A stretch of 64,000 nt of DNA from Actinomycetota bacterium (GCA_009701885.1 WLJH01000004.1:95455-159454); one strand, 5' to 3'. Positions 27,131 through 37,234 are shown, counted from the first letter of the stretch. Made by a program: numbers and translations. The notes: generated by a model not told the origin, from the sequence alone.

Positions 27131-29770
27131 ATGCCCCGTGCGTTGCTCCAGATGCTGGCCCTGCTGCTCCTCCTCGCCGGCACGTCGGCCGCGGTTGCCG
27201 CCGCGGCGCGCGAGCCGTCCCGGCAGCGCGCGGAGGGCGCGTCGATCACGTCCGACGGGCCCCTGACCGAGATCACGGTGAGCCCCACGCTGGGCACCAC
27301 CATGTTCCGGACCGGCGAGCAGCACGACTCCTGCTGGATCCAGGACTGCCTGACCGTCGTGGCGGTGCGCGGCGAGCTCTACGGACCCGCGTTCGTGCCG
27401 AGCTGGCAGCAGGGGCGCAAGCCCACGCCGTACACCCCGATCAGCCAGCGCACCTCGGGCCGCGGGACCATCGACGCGCCGTTCCGCATCCACACCGAGG
27501 TGGCCCTCGGGGACACCGGCCTACGGGTCACGCAGGTCGACTCCTACGTCGTCGGCGACGAGGACCTCACCAGCCGGGTCTACCTGCACAACGACACCGC
27601 GACCGCGGTGACCGACGCGGTCGTCTACCGGGCCGGGTTCTGCTACCAGGGAGTGCCGTCGAACTCCTGGACCGGCTTGGTGGGCCCCGATCGGGTCGGC
27701 TGCGTCTCCCCGGAGGGCCGCCTACACCAGTGGACCTCGGAGTGGCCCGGCGCCACCCGGCTGGTCGCGGACTTCGTGGACGTGTGGAGGTACGTCAGCG
27801 ACACCCGGGCGCCGTTCCCCGACGCCTGCGCCTGCGACACCACCGGCACGAACGGCCTCGTGGCGGGACTGTCGTGGCAGGTCGGCGTCCCGCCGGAGGA
27901 CGAGACCTGGGTGCAGTCCCGCATGAGTGTGTCCGGGGAGGCCCTGGGAGACGCCGACGGCGACGGGCTCCCGGGGACGTGGGAGCAGAACGGCTACGAC
28001 CGGGACGGCGACGGTGTCGTCGACGTGGACCTGCCCGCCATGGGCGCGGACCCGCGCCGCAAGGACGTCTTCGTCGAGGTCGACTGGATGCTCGGGCGGA
28101 CCTGCGTGGCCAACAGCTTCTGCCTCGACGAGGACCGCTTCGAGCCCGATCCCGGTGCGATCGCGGACGTGGTGGCTGCCTTCGCCGCCGCCCCCGTCGC
28201 CAACCCCGACGGCAGCACGGGGATCACGCTGCACGTCGACCACGGCCCGGATTCGGTGATGGACCCGTCCGGCCGCACCTGGGGAGCCTTGTCCCGCTCG
28301 ACCGACGTGCCCTACACCCGCGACATCCTGCCCGTGCGGCCCTGCATCCCCGGCCTCCCGAGCGGCTTCAACGACTCCGACGGCGTGTGCTGGCTCGAGC
28401 TGGCGGCCCTGCAGCAGGACTCACTCGAGCCCGCCCGCGCGGACGTCTTCCGCTGGGCGCTCTACGCCGACGTGTACGCCGGGTCCGACAGCAGCGGCAT
28501 CGCCGCGGGGATCCCGAGCTCGCTGTTCGTGCTCACCGGCGGCGCCTTCAACGCGGGCACCGGCTTCACGGCGGCGCAGGAGGCCAGCACGTTCATGCAC
28601 GAGCTGGGCCACACGCTGGCGCTCCAGCACGGCGGCGCCGACGGTGACAACCGCAAGCCGAACTACCGCAGCCAGATGAGCTACTCCTGGCAGAACAAGG
28701 CCGGGGTCCCCCTGGACTACTCGCGTGACCGGCTGCCGACGCTCGACGAGAACGACCTCACCGAGTCGATCGGGGTGCCGGGCGCCAACGGGATCGTCGC
28801 CTGGATGTGCGCCTCGCCCGCGGCCCGCTGGACCGCGACGATGCCCGGCGCGGCCGACTGGGACTGCGACGGGACAATCGACCCCGGGACCACCGCGGCC
28901 GATGTCAACGGGGACGGCCGACTCACCGTGCTGGCAGGCCACGACGACTGGGCGGCACTGCAGTACGCCGGTGGCGAGGTCGGCGCCTTCGGGGCCTCCG
29001 ACCCCGACGACGACGCGATCGACCTGGACCGGGTCCCCGACCACTCCGAGCAGACGAGCCTGGACACCACGGTCGAGCCGGGAGCGGGCGTGATCCGCAG
29101 CAGCGGCGTGCTCAGCCTCGTCTCGGGAGTCGGCGGCCAGGAGCTCAGCGTGGACGTGCACAATCCCGGCGCGGCGGAAGCGGCGTACGTCGTCGGGACG
29201 GCGGGCCTCGCGGGAGTGCCGGAGCGGCTCGAGGTGGTGGTGCCCGCGGGCGCGACCACCACCGTGCCGGTGCCGGTCGACAGCGACCGGCTGCGACCGG
29301 GCGTCGCGACATGGGCGCTGACCCTGACCTCGCCCGACGGGAGCGTGCGCGACACCTCCAGCACCGGGGTGCGGGTCTTCGCACCCTCCGACCCGGTCGT
29401 CGCCGCTGCCCTCGAGGAGCTCCAGGACCCGGTCGCGGGCGTCGGTGAGGACGTGCGGGCCACGATGCTCGACGTGCTCGAGCAGGCCGTCGAGCTGGCG
29501 CCCGCCGTCGTCCTGGACCGCCGTCCCCGGCTCACCGGCCGGCCGATGGTCGGGTCGGTGCTGCGGGTGCGGCCCGCGGTCACCGTCCCGACCGGTGCCC
29601 GAGCGACGTACCGCTGGTCCCGCGGGACAAAGAAGCTGCGGGCCAGCGGGCCGCGCTACCGGGTGACGCCGCGCGACGCCGGAGCTGTGCTGGCAGTGCG
29701 GATCACGTGGTCCGCGCCCGGCCTCCAGCCGACGACGCTCACCCTGCGGAGCGCGAAGGTCCGCCGCTAG
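27131..29770 (+). CDS. Secreted metzincin-like metalloprotease with Asp-rich calcium-binding-like repeats
   Basis: Signal peptide; HELGHTLALQH (HExxHxxxxxH), RSQMSYSW Met-turn-like; DADGDGLPGTWEQNGYDRDGDGVVDVD. Confidence 0.75.
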   Translation: MPRALLQMLALLLLLAGTSAAVAAAAREPSRQRAEGASITSDGPLTEITVSPTLGTTMFRTGEQHDSCWIQDCLTVVAVRGELYGPAFVPSWQQGRKPTPYTPISQRTSGRGTIDAPFRIHTEVALGDTGLRVTQVDSYVVGDEDLTSRVYLHNDTATAVTDAVVYRAGFCYQGVPSNSWTGLVGPDRVGCVSPEGRLHQWTSEWPGATRLVADFVDVWRYVSDTRAPFPDACACDTTGTNGLVAGLSWQVGVPPEDETWVQSRMSVSGEALGDADGDGLPGTWEQNGYDRDGDGVVDVDLPAMGADPRRKDVFVEVDWMLGRTCVANSFCLDEDRFEPDPGAIADVVAAFAAAPVANPDGSTGITLHVDHGPDSVMDPSGRTWGALSRSTDVPYTRDILPVRPCIPGLPSGFNDSDGVCWLELAALQQDSLEPARADVFRWALYADVYAGSDSSGIAAGIPSSLFVLTGGAFNAGTGFTAAQEASTFMHELGHTLALQHGGADGDNRKPNYRSQMSYSWQNKAGVPLDYSRDRLPTLDENDLTESIGVPGANGIVAWMCASPAARWTATMPGAADWDCDGTIDPGTTAADVNGDGRLTVLAGHDDWAALQYAGGEVGAFGASDPDDDAIDLDRVPDHSEQTSLDTTVEPGAGVIRSSGVLSLVSGVGGQELSVDVHNPGAAEAAYVVGTAGLAGVPERLEVVVPAGATTTVPVPVDSDRLRPGVATWALTLTSPDGSVRDTSSTGVRVFAPSDPVVAAALEELQDPVAGVGEDVRATMLDVLEQAVELAPAVVLDRRPRLTGRPMVGSVLRVRPAVTVPTGARATYRWSRGTKKLRASGPRYRVTPRDAGAVLAVRITWSAPGLQPTTLTLRSAKVRR

Positions 29771-29779
29771 CCTGCGCGG

Positions 29780-30793
29780 GTGACCGATCGCACCGACCTG
29801 GCCGCCCGCCTCCTCGACGCCCAGGTGCAGTGGGTCGTCGACCGACTGGAGCACGACCTGCCCGAGATGGTCGCCCGCGACGTCGCCGACCTGGTGGACG
29901 CCGGCTCACGGGTCACCGTGGGCGCGGTCGCGGACCCCGAGGCGATCACCGCGACCATCGCCGAGGTCCTCGTCCGCGTGCCCCCGAGCACGGCCGCGAG
30001 CACGTTCACCGCCGTCCTCGCCGAGGTGCTGCACGACGGTCCGACCGGTGACCACACGCTGGGCCAGGTCGTGGCCCGCGAGCACGTCGAGGCCTTCGCC
30101 GACACCCTGCTCGGCAGCGGCGAGCGGCTGCGCGGCGCCCTGGACGACCTCACCCGCAGCCCCGCGGTCTCGGCGCTCGCCTCGCGCTTCATGGGCCGGG
30201 TCGTGGCCGAGGTGGTGCAGGCCAACCGCGCGGTCGCGGAGAAGCTGCCGGGCGTCGGCTCTCTGGTCTCGCTCTACGCCGGCGCGGCCGGCAAGGTCAT
30301 GGGCGCCACCCAGCTTGACGCCCTCGTCGGCGCCGCGGCCGGCCAGGGCGCCGGCTTCGCGGTACGCCGGCTCAACGCGGTCGTCGTGGAGACACTGCGC
30401 GACCCCGGCACCCGCGCCGCGGTCCTCGAGGTCTACGACCTGTACGCCGACAAGCCGCTCTCCGGGGCCGGCACGGTCCCCCTGGAGCGGGTCCAGCACC
30501 TCGCCGGGATAGTCCAGGACGTCGTCATCGGCGCCGCGCCCTCCGAGCCGGTGCTGGCGATGGTCCGCGCCGTGGTCGACGGCTTCGTGGCGACGTACGC
30601 CGACCACCCGCTCTCCGAGCTGCTCACCGACCTGGGGCTGGACGCCGAGGTGCTCACCGAGCACCTGCTGCCGCCGCTGACCGCCCTGGTCACGGCCGCC
30701 CGGGAGTCCGGGGACCTCGAGCCGCTCGTGCGGGCGCGGCTGGCGCCGTTCTGGGACTCCCCCGCCGTCGCGGGGATCCTCGCCGAGGGCTGA
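29780..30793 (+). CDS. Hypothetical protein
   Basis: Long ORF just downstream of 29770; no recognised family. Confidence 0.7.
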   Translation: MTDRTDLAARLLDAQVQWVVDRLEHDLPEMVARDVADLVDAGSRVTVGAVADPEAITATIAEVLVRVPPSTAASTFTAVLAEVLHDGPTGDHTLGQVVAREHVEAFADTLLGSGERLRGALDDLTRSPAVSALASRFMGRVVAEVVQANRAVAEKLPGVGSLVSLYAGAAGKVMGATQLDALVGAAAGQGAGFAVRRLNAVVVETLRDPGTRAAVLEVYDLYADKPLSGAGTVPLERVQHLAGIVQDVVIGAAPSEPVLAMVRAVVDGFVATYADHPLSELLTDLGLDAEVLTEHLLPPLTALVTAARESGDLEPLVRARLAPFWDSPAVAGILAEG

Positions 30794-30820
30794 GCCCGCG
30801 CCTGCAGGGTCCCGCCCGGC

Positions 30821-31585
30821 TCAGCCGGCCGTGCGGCCGGCGTCGACCACCTGGATGCTGCCGTTGACCGCGGCCGCGTCCTCGGAGGCGAGGAAGCAGA
30901 TAGTCGCCGCGACGTCGTCGGCGGCCATCAGGCCCCGGGTGGCCGCGACCCGCATGATCAGGTCCCAGTCGGCGCCGTCGGGCACGCCGATCGTCTGCAC
31001 CTGCGGGGTGTCCATCCCACCGGGGCACACGCAGTTCACCCGCAGCGGCTCCTTGAGGTACTCCACCGCCAGCGCCCGCGTCAGCCCCACGATGCCGTGC
31101 TTGGCCGAGGTGTACGCCGCGGAGTAGGCCTCCCCCATCACGCCGGCGACCGACGCGACGTTGACGATCGTGCCGCCACCGCCGGGCGCGACCAGCAGGT
31201 GCGGGATCGCGGCCTGCGCGACGAAGAACGGTCCGCTCAGGTTGAGCGCGATGTCGTGCGCCCACTCCTCCTCGCTCACCTCGGTGGTGCGGCGGAAGTC
31301 GTGGCGGCCGGCGTTGTTGACCAGCACGTCCAGCCGGCCGTACGCCGCCACCGCCTCGGCCACCATCGCGCGGCAGGACGCGGGGTCGGTCTGGTCGAGG
31401 TGCCCGAAGCGCACCTCGCCGGGGCCGTCGGAGCACTCCGCGGCGAGCTCGGCGAGCAGGTCCTGCGACCGCGCCGCGGCCCAGACCCGGGCCCCGCCGG
31501 CGGCGAGCCGGCGTACGGTCGCGGCGCCCAACCCGCTGGAGGCACCGGTGACGACCACGACCCGGTCGGTGAAGTCCTGGACCAT
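30821..31585 (-). CDS. SDR family oxidoreductase
   Basis: VVVTGASSGLGAATVRRLAAGGA, VNNAG, YTSAKHGIVGLTRALAVEY. Confidence 0.93.
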   Translation of the reverse strand: MVQDFTDRVVVVTGASSGLGAATVRRLAAGGARVWAAARSQDLLAELAAECSDGPGEVRFGHLDQTDPASCRAMVAEAVAAYGRLDVLVNNAGRHDFRRTTEVSEEEWAHDIALNLSGPFFVAQAAIPHLLVAPGGGGTIVNVASVAGVMGEAYSAAYTSAKHGIVGLTRALAVEYLKEPLRVNCVCPGGMDTPQVQTIGVPDGADWDLIMRVAATRGLMAADDVAATICFLASEDAAAVNGSIQVVDAGRTAG

Positions 31586-31623
31586 GGCGAGAACCTAGCG
31601 GCGCGCCGTCCTACGGTGGCGCC

Positions 31624-32016
31624 ATGACACCCGTCGGCGACCCCGGACCGTTCTCCGCCCACCTCGGGTTCCGCGTGGTGCGCGCCGACGCCGACGGCGC
31701 GGTCGTGGAGGCCGACCCGCAGCCCGAGCACCTCAACGGCGGCGGCATCCTGCACGGCGGCTACCTCAGCGCGCTGCTGGACAGCGCCACCGGCTGGGCC
31801 GTGCACGGCGCCGGGCCCGAGGGCATGGTCGCGCCGCACGTCACGCTCACCACGCAGTTCCTCAGGGCGGGCGTCGCCGGCCGCCCGCTCGTGGCGACCG
31901 CCACCTGCACGAGCCTGGGCCGGCGCATCTGCACCACGGAGGCCGAGGTGTCCCAGGGCGGCAAGGTCGTCGCCCGCGCCACCGGCTCCCACGCCGTCAT
32001 CGTCAGCGGCGGCTGA
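31624..32016 (+). CDS. PaaI-family thioesterase (hotdog fold)
   Basis: HLNGGGILHGGYLSALLDSATGWAVH...VTLTTQFLRA. Confidence 0.88.
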   Translation: MTPVGDPGPFSAHLGFRVVRADADGAVVEADPQPEHLNGGGILHGGYLSALLDSATGWAVHGAGPEGMVAPHVTLTTQFLRAGVAGRPLVATATCTSLGRRICTTEAEVSQGGKVVARATGSHAVIVSGG

Positions 32017-32053
32017 CCAGGCACTGGACCGGCTCATCCGCACGTGGTGGGGT

Positions 32054-32821
32054 GTGCCCGTGGACCTCACGTACCCCGTCATCGTCGCGGCCGCCAAGAC
32101 CTGGTTCAAGGTCTCGGCGATGGACATCCACATGACCGGGACCGAGCACATCCCCACCGAGGGGGGCGCGCTCCTGGCGGTCAACCACCTGTCCTACGTC
32201 GACTACCTCATGGGCGGCTACCCGGCCGCGCAGCGAGGCCGCTACACGCGGTTCATGGCGAAGAAGGAGATCTTCGGCAACGCCTTCAGCGGCGCCTTTA
32301 TGCGCAGCTTCGGGCACCTCGAGGTCGACCGCGAGGCCGGGGCCGCCTCGATGCGCACGGCCGTGGAGGCGCTGCGCGCCGGTGAGGTCGTGGGGATCTT
32401 CCCCGAGGCGACGATCTCGCAGAGCTTCCTGATCAAGGAGCTGAAGTCCGGTGCGGTACGCATCGCCGCCGACGCCGAGGTGCCGCTCATCCCGATCGTC
32501 GTGTGGGGCACCCAGCGGATCCTCGCCAAGGGCCGCAAGATCGACCTCTCGCGCCACCACCGCATCGACATCGAGGTCGGCGAGCCGATGCACCCCACCG
32601 GCGACGACCCGGCGGCGGAGACCGCCGAGCTCAAGCGCCGGATGGAGGAGATGCTCGAGCGCTGCATCCTCGCCAGCCCGCCCGAGGAGCGCCCCGCGGG
32701 CGCGTGGTGGCTCCCCCAGCAGTACGGCGGCTCGGCGCCCACCATCGAGAAGGCCGCCGCGGCGTACGCCGAGGAGCGGCGCCGCCGCGCCGAGGCCAAG
32801 GCCGCCAAGCGCAAGCGCTGA
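32054..32821 (+). CDS. 1-acyl-sn-glycerol-3-phosphate acyltransferase (PlsC-like)
   Basis: LLAVNHLSYVDYLMGG ... GIFPEATIS. Confidence 0.88.
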   Translation: MPVDLTYPVIVAAAKTWFKVSAMDIHMTGTEHIPTEGGALLAVNHLSYVDYLMGGYPAAQRGRYTRFMAKKEIFGNAFSGAFMRSFGHLEVDREAGAASMRTAVEALRAGEVVGIFPEATISQSFLIKELKSGAVRIAADAEVPLIPIVVWGTQRILAKGRKIDLSRHHRIDIEVGEPMHPTGDDPAAETAELKRRMEEMLERCILASPPEERPAGAWWLPQQYGGSAPTIEKAAAAYAEERRRRAEAKAAKRKR

Positions 32822-32829
32822 GGCGCGGG

Positions 32830-32911
32830 TGGCTCCCCGGGTAGGAGTCGAACCTACGTCGCTAGTCCTGATTCAAAGTCAGGCGGGCCCTGCCGGCAGA
32901 CCAACCGGGGA
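32830..32911 (-). tRNA. tRNA with anticodon UUG (tRNA-Gln), CCA encoded
   Basis: tccccgg...ccggggaGCCA acceptor; cctga-CTTTGAA-tcagg anticodon arm; gtagg-TTCGACT-cctac T-arm; atypical 9-nt variable region. Confidence 0.85.
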
Positions 32912-33013
32912 ACGTCCAGGTGGACGGCGGTAACCATAGAGGCCCCGCGGACGTCATACGAACCGGCTGGACGGACGTCCCGCCCGGATGACGTCCCGCG
33001 ACCGCAGTAGCGC

Positions 33014-34027
33014 CTACTCCGCCTCGATCACGTCGATGAGGAACCACAGCGTGGAGTTGCCCGGGATGCTCGGCGGGCTGCCCTGCGTGCCGTACCCCAG
33101 CGCCGGCGGGATCTGCAGCAGCACGCGGCTGCCGACGGGCACGCCCTCGAGGCCGATCGACCAGCCGGGGATCAGCCCGGAGAGCGGGGACACCAGCGGC
33201 TCACCGCGGGAGTAGGACTCGTCGAAGGGGGCGTCGGCGTCGTACACCGCGCCGAGGTAGTCGACGGTGACGGTGTCCTGCGGGGTGACCTTGCGGCCGT
33301 CGCCCTCCTCGAGCACGAGGACCTGGACGGGCGTGTCGAGCTCGGGCTCCTCCACGCCGGAGAAGTCCAGACCGACCGGGTCCCCGCCCTCCTCCACGAC
33401 CGTGGGCTGGGCCTCGGGGTCGGCCTCCTCGGCGTCCTGCGAGGACGGCTCGGGCGAGACCTCCTGCGGGGAGACCAGGTCGGCGACGACGACCACGGCG
33501 TCCTCGACCGGCAGGCCGAGCGGGTTCGACTCGGCGGCCCCGCCGAAGAGCTCGTCGACGGTGGTGACCGCGGCGACGCGCGAGCCGTAGGTCGCACCCT
33601 CCATCAGGTCGGTGAAGACCGGGCCGACCTGCGCCTCGTCGTAGGGCAGCGATTGCGGGGCGCCGTTGTCGTAGTCGTTGTAGACCTGCTCCTCGGTCGA
33701 GCCGTTGGCGACGTAGAGGTAGGTGGTGACGACGTCGCCCTCGGCGATCTCCTCACCCTCGCCCTCGACGAGGGTGGTGACCTCGGTGGCGTCGGTGTTC
33801 TCGACCCCGCCGTCCCACTCGACCTCGAGCGCCTCGCCGACCTCGCCGGAGAAGCTCACCCCCGAGATGGACTCCCCGGTGCCGGAGCCGGTGCCGGCCG
33901 GGTCGGAGGCGTCCTCGGAGTCGGAGCCGCAGGCCGCCAGGGGCAGCAGCAGCGCGGTCAGGGCCAGGGTGGTGCGGGTACGACGGAGCACGGGACGCAA
34001 CCGTACGTGGTCGCGCCCCGTGCTCAC
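33014..34027 (-). CDS. FKBP-type peptidyl-prolyl cis-trans isomerase, lipoprotein
   Basis: Lipobox LPLAACGSDSE; GRKVTPQDTVTVDYLGAVYDADAPFDESYSRGEPLVSPLSGLIPGWSIGLEGVPVGSRVLLQIPPALGYG. Confidence 0.92.
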   Translation of the reverse strand: MSTGRDHVRLRPVLRRTRTTLALTALLLPLAACGSDSEDASDPAGTGSGTGESISGVSFSGEVGEALEVEWDGGVENTDATEVTTLVEGEGEEIAEGDVVTTYLYVANGSTEEQVYNDYDNGAPQSLPYDEAQVGPVFTDLMEGATYGSRVAAVTTVDELFGGAAESNPLGLPVEDAVVVVADLVSPQEVSPEPSSQDAEEADPEAQPTVVEEGGDPVGLDFSGVEEPELDTPVQVLVLEEGDGRKVTPQDTVTVDYLGAVYDADAPFDESYSRGEPLVSPLSGLIPGWSIGLEGVPVGSRVLLQIPPALGYGTQGSPPSIPGNSTLWFLIDVIEAE

Positions 34028-34049
34028 GGTGTCGGGTCGGTCAGGAAGG

Positions 34050-36476
34050 TCAGCCGACGGTGCGCGCCGAGCGGGCCACGACCTTGCCGTCCCGCACCCA
34101 GCGGACCTCCACGCGGTGCGGGCCCGGGCCCACCGGAGCGGCCGAGGCCAGGCGGAAGGCGGCGGGCACGCCGCGGCTCACGACCGTGCGCTCGGCGGCC
34201 AAGCGGTCGTCGACCCACAGCTGCACGCGCTCGTCGGCCCGGGTCGGGCAACCGGTCACGCTCACCGATGCCTTCGTCGGGCACCGGTCCGCGGAGTCGA
34301 ACAGGCCGTCGCCGTCACGGTCGGGGCAGCCCGCGCCGGTGCTGGGCCCGCGGTCGCGAGGGCAGGCGTCGGCGACGTCGGGGACGCCGTCACGGTCGCC
34401 GTCGTCGATGACCGTCGTGGAACGCGCGACCACCGTGAAGGTGGTCGGCTCGACGATCTGCTGCGGGTCGACGGTGACCGAGAGGTCGCGGCGCGCCCAG
34501 GGCACGGTGACCGTGACTCGGTTCTCGCCCTCCTCGACGACCTGGGACGAGCCACCGTTGACCGACAGGGCGAAGAAGTTCGCGCCGGTCCACTCGAGGG
34601 TCACCTCGACGGTGGACTGCTCTTCGACCGGGATCGTGAAGCGGTCCATCGTGTCGACGGCGCTGACCAGGCCGCCGAGGCCCAGCGTGCTGTCGGTCGG
34701 GAGCTTCGTCACCCCGCCCTCGGGCGTGAGGGTGGCGGTGGACCGGGTGACCTTCGAGGCGACCGGGGCGTCGCGCAGGTCGCGACGCGGCATCCGCGGC
34801 GCCGCGACCTGGACGCCCAGGGCGTCGGGCACGGAGTCGGCGGTGGCGACCCAGTCGTTGCTGCGCAGGTGGTAGCCGGTGACCGCGTTGACCGTGTAGG
34901 GCGCGACGATCTGCTGGTCCGCCAGGTAGTCGCGGCGGATCTTGAAGGTGACGGTGTTGTCGGCGTTCCACGTGGCGGTGCCGTCGGGAAGGTAGTAGCC
35001 GGTGCCGTTGTCCATCACCTTCACGACGCCCGACGGGTCGCCGGTGCCGATGAAGGAGTCGAAGCGGCGGCCGTCGACGAGCAGGCTGTAGGCGGTGACC
35101 GACCCCGGGACGGCGGTCGGGGCGACCTGGCCCACCGACATCGTCGCGCGGATGAACTTCTCGTCGGTCCGCACGCTCATCGAGGACAGGTCGGTGACGG
35201 GCGTGCCGCCGTCGCCGGTGGCGTCCTCGGCGGAGGCCGAGCGCCGGGTGGGGATCTTGCCCAGCGGCACGTTGGCGGCCTGGCCCGCGACCACGACCCG
35301 GTCGCCTTCGATGCTCATCCGCGAGGCGCGCAGCAGGGGCCGCGTGCTGGCGACGGGGTCAGGGGTGAAGTCGCCGACGGCCAGCGGGACGACGCCCTGG
35401 TCCGGCTGCGGACAGTCGGCGGGCGAGCCGGTCGCCGAGGCGTAGCGGTGGTCACGCGGGTGCTGCACCTGGAAGGAGCTGGTCCCGTCGCCAGCCACGT
35501 CGTTGGCGACGAGCCGGTCGCGGCGGGTCACCTCGCCGTCCCCGTCGCGGTCGATGTAGCGGCTCATGCGGAGGGCGAAGCCCTCCACGTCGAGCGTGGA
35601 GACGCACTTGGCCAGGCCCGGAGGGTCCGCGCTGTAGGCCATGATGTCGTTGGTGGTGGTCGGGCCCCACGGGCCGTCGGCGCCGTCGCCGACGTGGCCG
35701 ACGGTCAGGCAGTGGCCGACCTCGTGGGCGACCAGCTCGTAGAGCGGGAAGAAGTCCGAGGCGCCCGGCACGGGGTCGACCGCGCCGTTGACGGCGAAGC
35801 AGACGTTGCCGCCGACGCCCCCGCAGTCGGCGACGTACGTGCCGCCGTTCTCCTGCCCGTGCTGGTCGAAGCCCTTCTTCCCCTGCCAGGACTCGAAGTT
35901 CAGCGGGTCGTCCTCGACGAAGCAGGGCGTGCCCTCGCCGTCGACGATGCCCAGCTCACCGGCGAAGGAGACCGGGTCGATGCCGATCCCGATGCCGCCG
36001 GCGGGGTTGCTCATGATGACCACGATCTCCGGGTCGACCAGGTCGATCGGGTCCACCAAAAGACCAGCGGGGTCGACCTTCAGCTCGTACGTCGTGATGT
36101 TGAAGTCCACACCGTCGGCGAGCCACTCCATGCCCATCTCGTCGGCGAGGTAGTCGATGCCCTCGCCCCACATCTGCACGGCCTGCTCCCCCACCCGCAG
36201 GTCCCGCTCGACACCCGGGGAGACGGGGGCCAGCACGGCCACGTCGATCTGCGGGTCGTCGAGGGCGTTGAGCCCGACCTTCATGTGGTAGCAGGTGTTG
36301 TCCGGGTTGAGGGGGTCCCGGTCCACCACGCAGCCGGCCGGCAGGTTGCCGTCGCCGAAGTAGGAGCGGGTGTAGTCGTCGCCGGGCGAGGCGACGGCGG
36401 GGACCCCGACGGACAGCAGGGCGGTGGCCGTCGCGGCGAGGAGCGCGACCGGACGCAGGATCTGACGGCTGTTCAC
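34050..36476 (-). CDS. Secreted metzincin-type metalloprotease with thrombospondin type-3-like repeats
   Basis: ELVAHEVGHCLTVGHVG (HExxHxxxxxH), TTTNDIMAYS Met-turn; DDGDRDGVPDVADACPRDRGPS...DRDGDGLFDSADRCP. Confidence 0.85.
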   Translation of the reverse strand: MNSRQILRPVALLAATATALLSVGVPAVASPGDDYTRSYFGDGNLPAGCVVDRDPLNPDNTCYHMKVGLNALDDPQIDVAVLAPVSPGVERDLRVGEQAVQMWGEGIDYLADEMGMEWLADGVDFNITTYELKVDPAGLLVDPIDLVDPEIVVIMSNPAGGIGIGIDPVSFAGELGIVDGEGTPCFVEDDPLNFESWQGKKGFDQHGQENGGTYVADCGGVGGNVCFAVNGAVDPVPGASDFFPLYELVAHEVGHCLTVGHVGDGADGPWGPTTTNDIMAYSADPPGLAKCVSTLDVEGFALRMSRYIDRDGDGEVTRRDRLVANDVAGDGTSSFQVQHPRDHRYASATGSPADCPQPDQGVVPLAVGDFTPDPVASTRPLLRASRMSIEGDRVVVAGQAANVPLGKIPTRRSASAEDATGDGGTPVTDLSSMSVRTDEKFIRATMSVGQVAPTAVPGSVTAYSLLVDGRRFDSFIGTGDPSGVVKVMDNGTGYYLPDGTATWNADNTVTFKIRRDYLADQQIVAPYTVNAVTGYHLRSNDWVATADSVPDALGVQVAAPRMPRRDLRDAPVASKVTRSTATLTPEGGVTKLPTDSTLGLGGLVSAVDTMDRFTIPVEEQSTVEVTLEWTGANFFALSVNGGSSQVVEEGENRVTVTVPWARRDLSVTVDPQQIVEPTTFTVVARSTTVIDDGDRDGVPDVADACPRDRGPSTGAGCPDRDGDGLFDSADRCPTKASVSVTGCPTRADERVQLWVDDRLAAERTVVSRGVPAAFRLASAAPVGPGPHRVEVRWVRDGKVVARSARTVG

Positions 36477-36506
36477 GTCTGCGTCAACGAGCGAGGGGCC
36501 GCGAGG

Positions 36507-37181
36507 CTACCCCCGGGGCCCGGCCGCCCGACCGGCGCTGGCGCCCAGGCAGTGGCCCAGCTCGTCGCCGACCAGGCCGAAGGCCTCCATCGGGTCCACA
36601 CCACCGGCCACGAAGGTCCCGTTGAGCGCCAGGCAGGCGTCGGCAGCGTCCGGGCCGGGCTCGCCGCAGTCCTGGTCGAAGGTCCCCTCCGGGAGGCTGT
36701 GGTGGCTGTCGAACCCGGCCCGGGCCCGCCAGCCGCCCAGCGCGAAGACGTCCTCGTAGCGCGCGCACTCACCACCGTCGCGGTCGACCACCCGCAGCAC
36801 CGCTCCCCCTGCGGTGTCGGTGTCGTCGACGACCACGAAGACCACCTCGGGGTCCACGAGCTCGTGCTCGGCGTCGGAGGCCAGCCGCTCGGTGCGGACC
36901 ACGAGGTCGCGCGGGTCCTCCTGCAGCCCCTCGAGCCCCCCGGCCCACATGCGGGTGGCGTCGGTGATGAGCCCGACGGCCCGGTCGACGTCGTCGGGGT
37001 CGCTGGCCTGGTCGACGAGCACGACCACCTCCACGACGTCCTCGCCTGCCACCGGCACGTCCACGGGCGGGCCCGGGTCGGAGCTGATCGTGTCGTCGTC
37101 GCCGCGGGTCAGCAGCAGCGCGACCCACACGAGGGCGAGCGCGACGACGCCGGCGAGCAGCAGCACCAGCCTGCGGCGCAC
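36507..37181 (-). CDS. Membrane-anchored paralog of the adjacent metalloprotease, predicted catalytically dead
   Basis: LVGDELGHCLGASAGR aligns with LVAHEVGHCLTVGHVG; ELVDPEVVFVVVDDTDTAGGA aligns with DLVDPEIVVIMSNPAGGI. Confidence 0.7.
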   Translation of the reverse strand: MRRRLVLLLAGVVALALVWVALLLTRGDDDTISSDPGPPVDVPVAGEDVVEVVVLVDQASDPDDVDRAVGLITDATRMWAGGLEGLQEDPRDLVVRTERLASDAEHELVDPEVVFVVVDDTDTAGGAVLRVVDRDGGECARYEDVFALGGWRARAGFDSHHSLPEGTFDQDCGEPGPDAADACLALNGTFVAGGVDPMEAFGLVGDELGHCLGASAGRAAGPRG

Positions 37182-37234
37182 GGTCCCCCCTCACGTCGAG
37201 CCGGATGTCGGCGTACGTCGTTAGGGTCGCAGAC

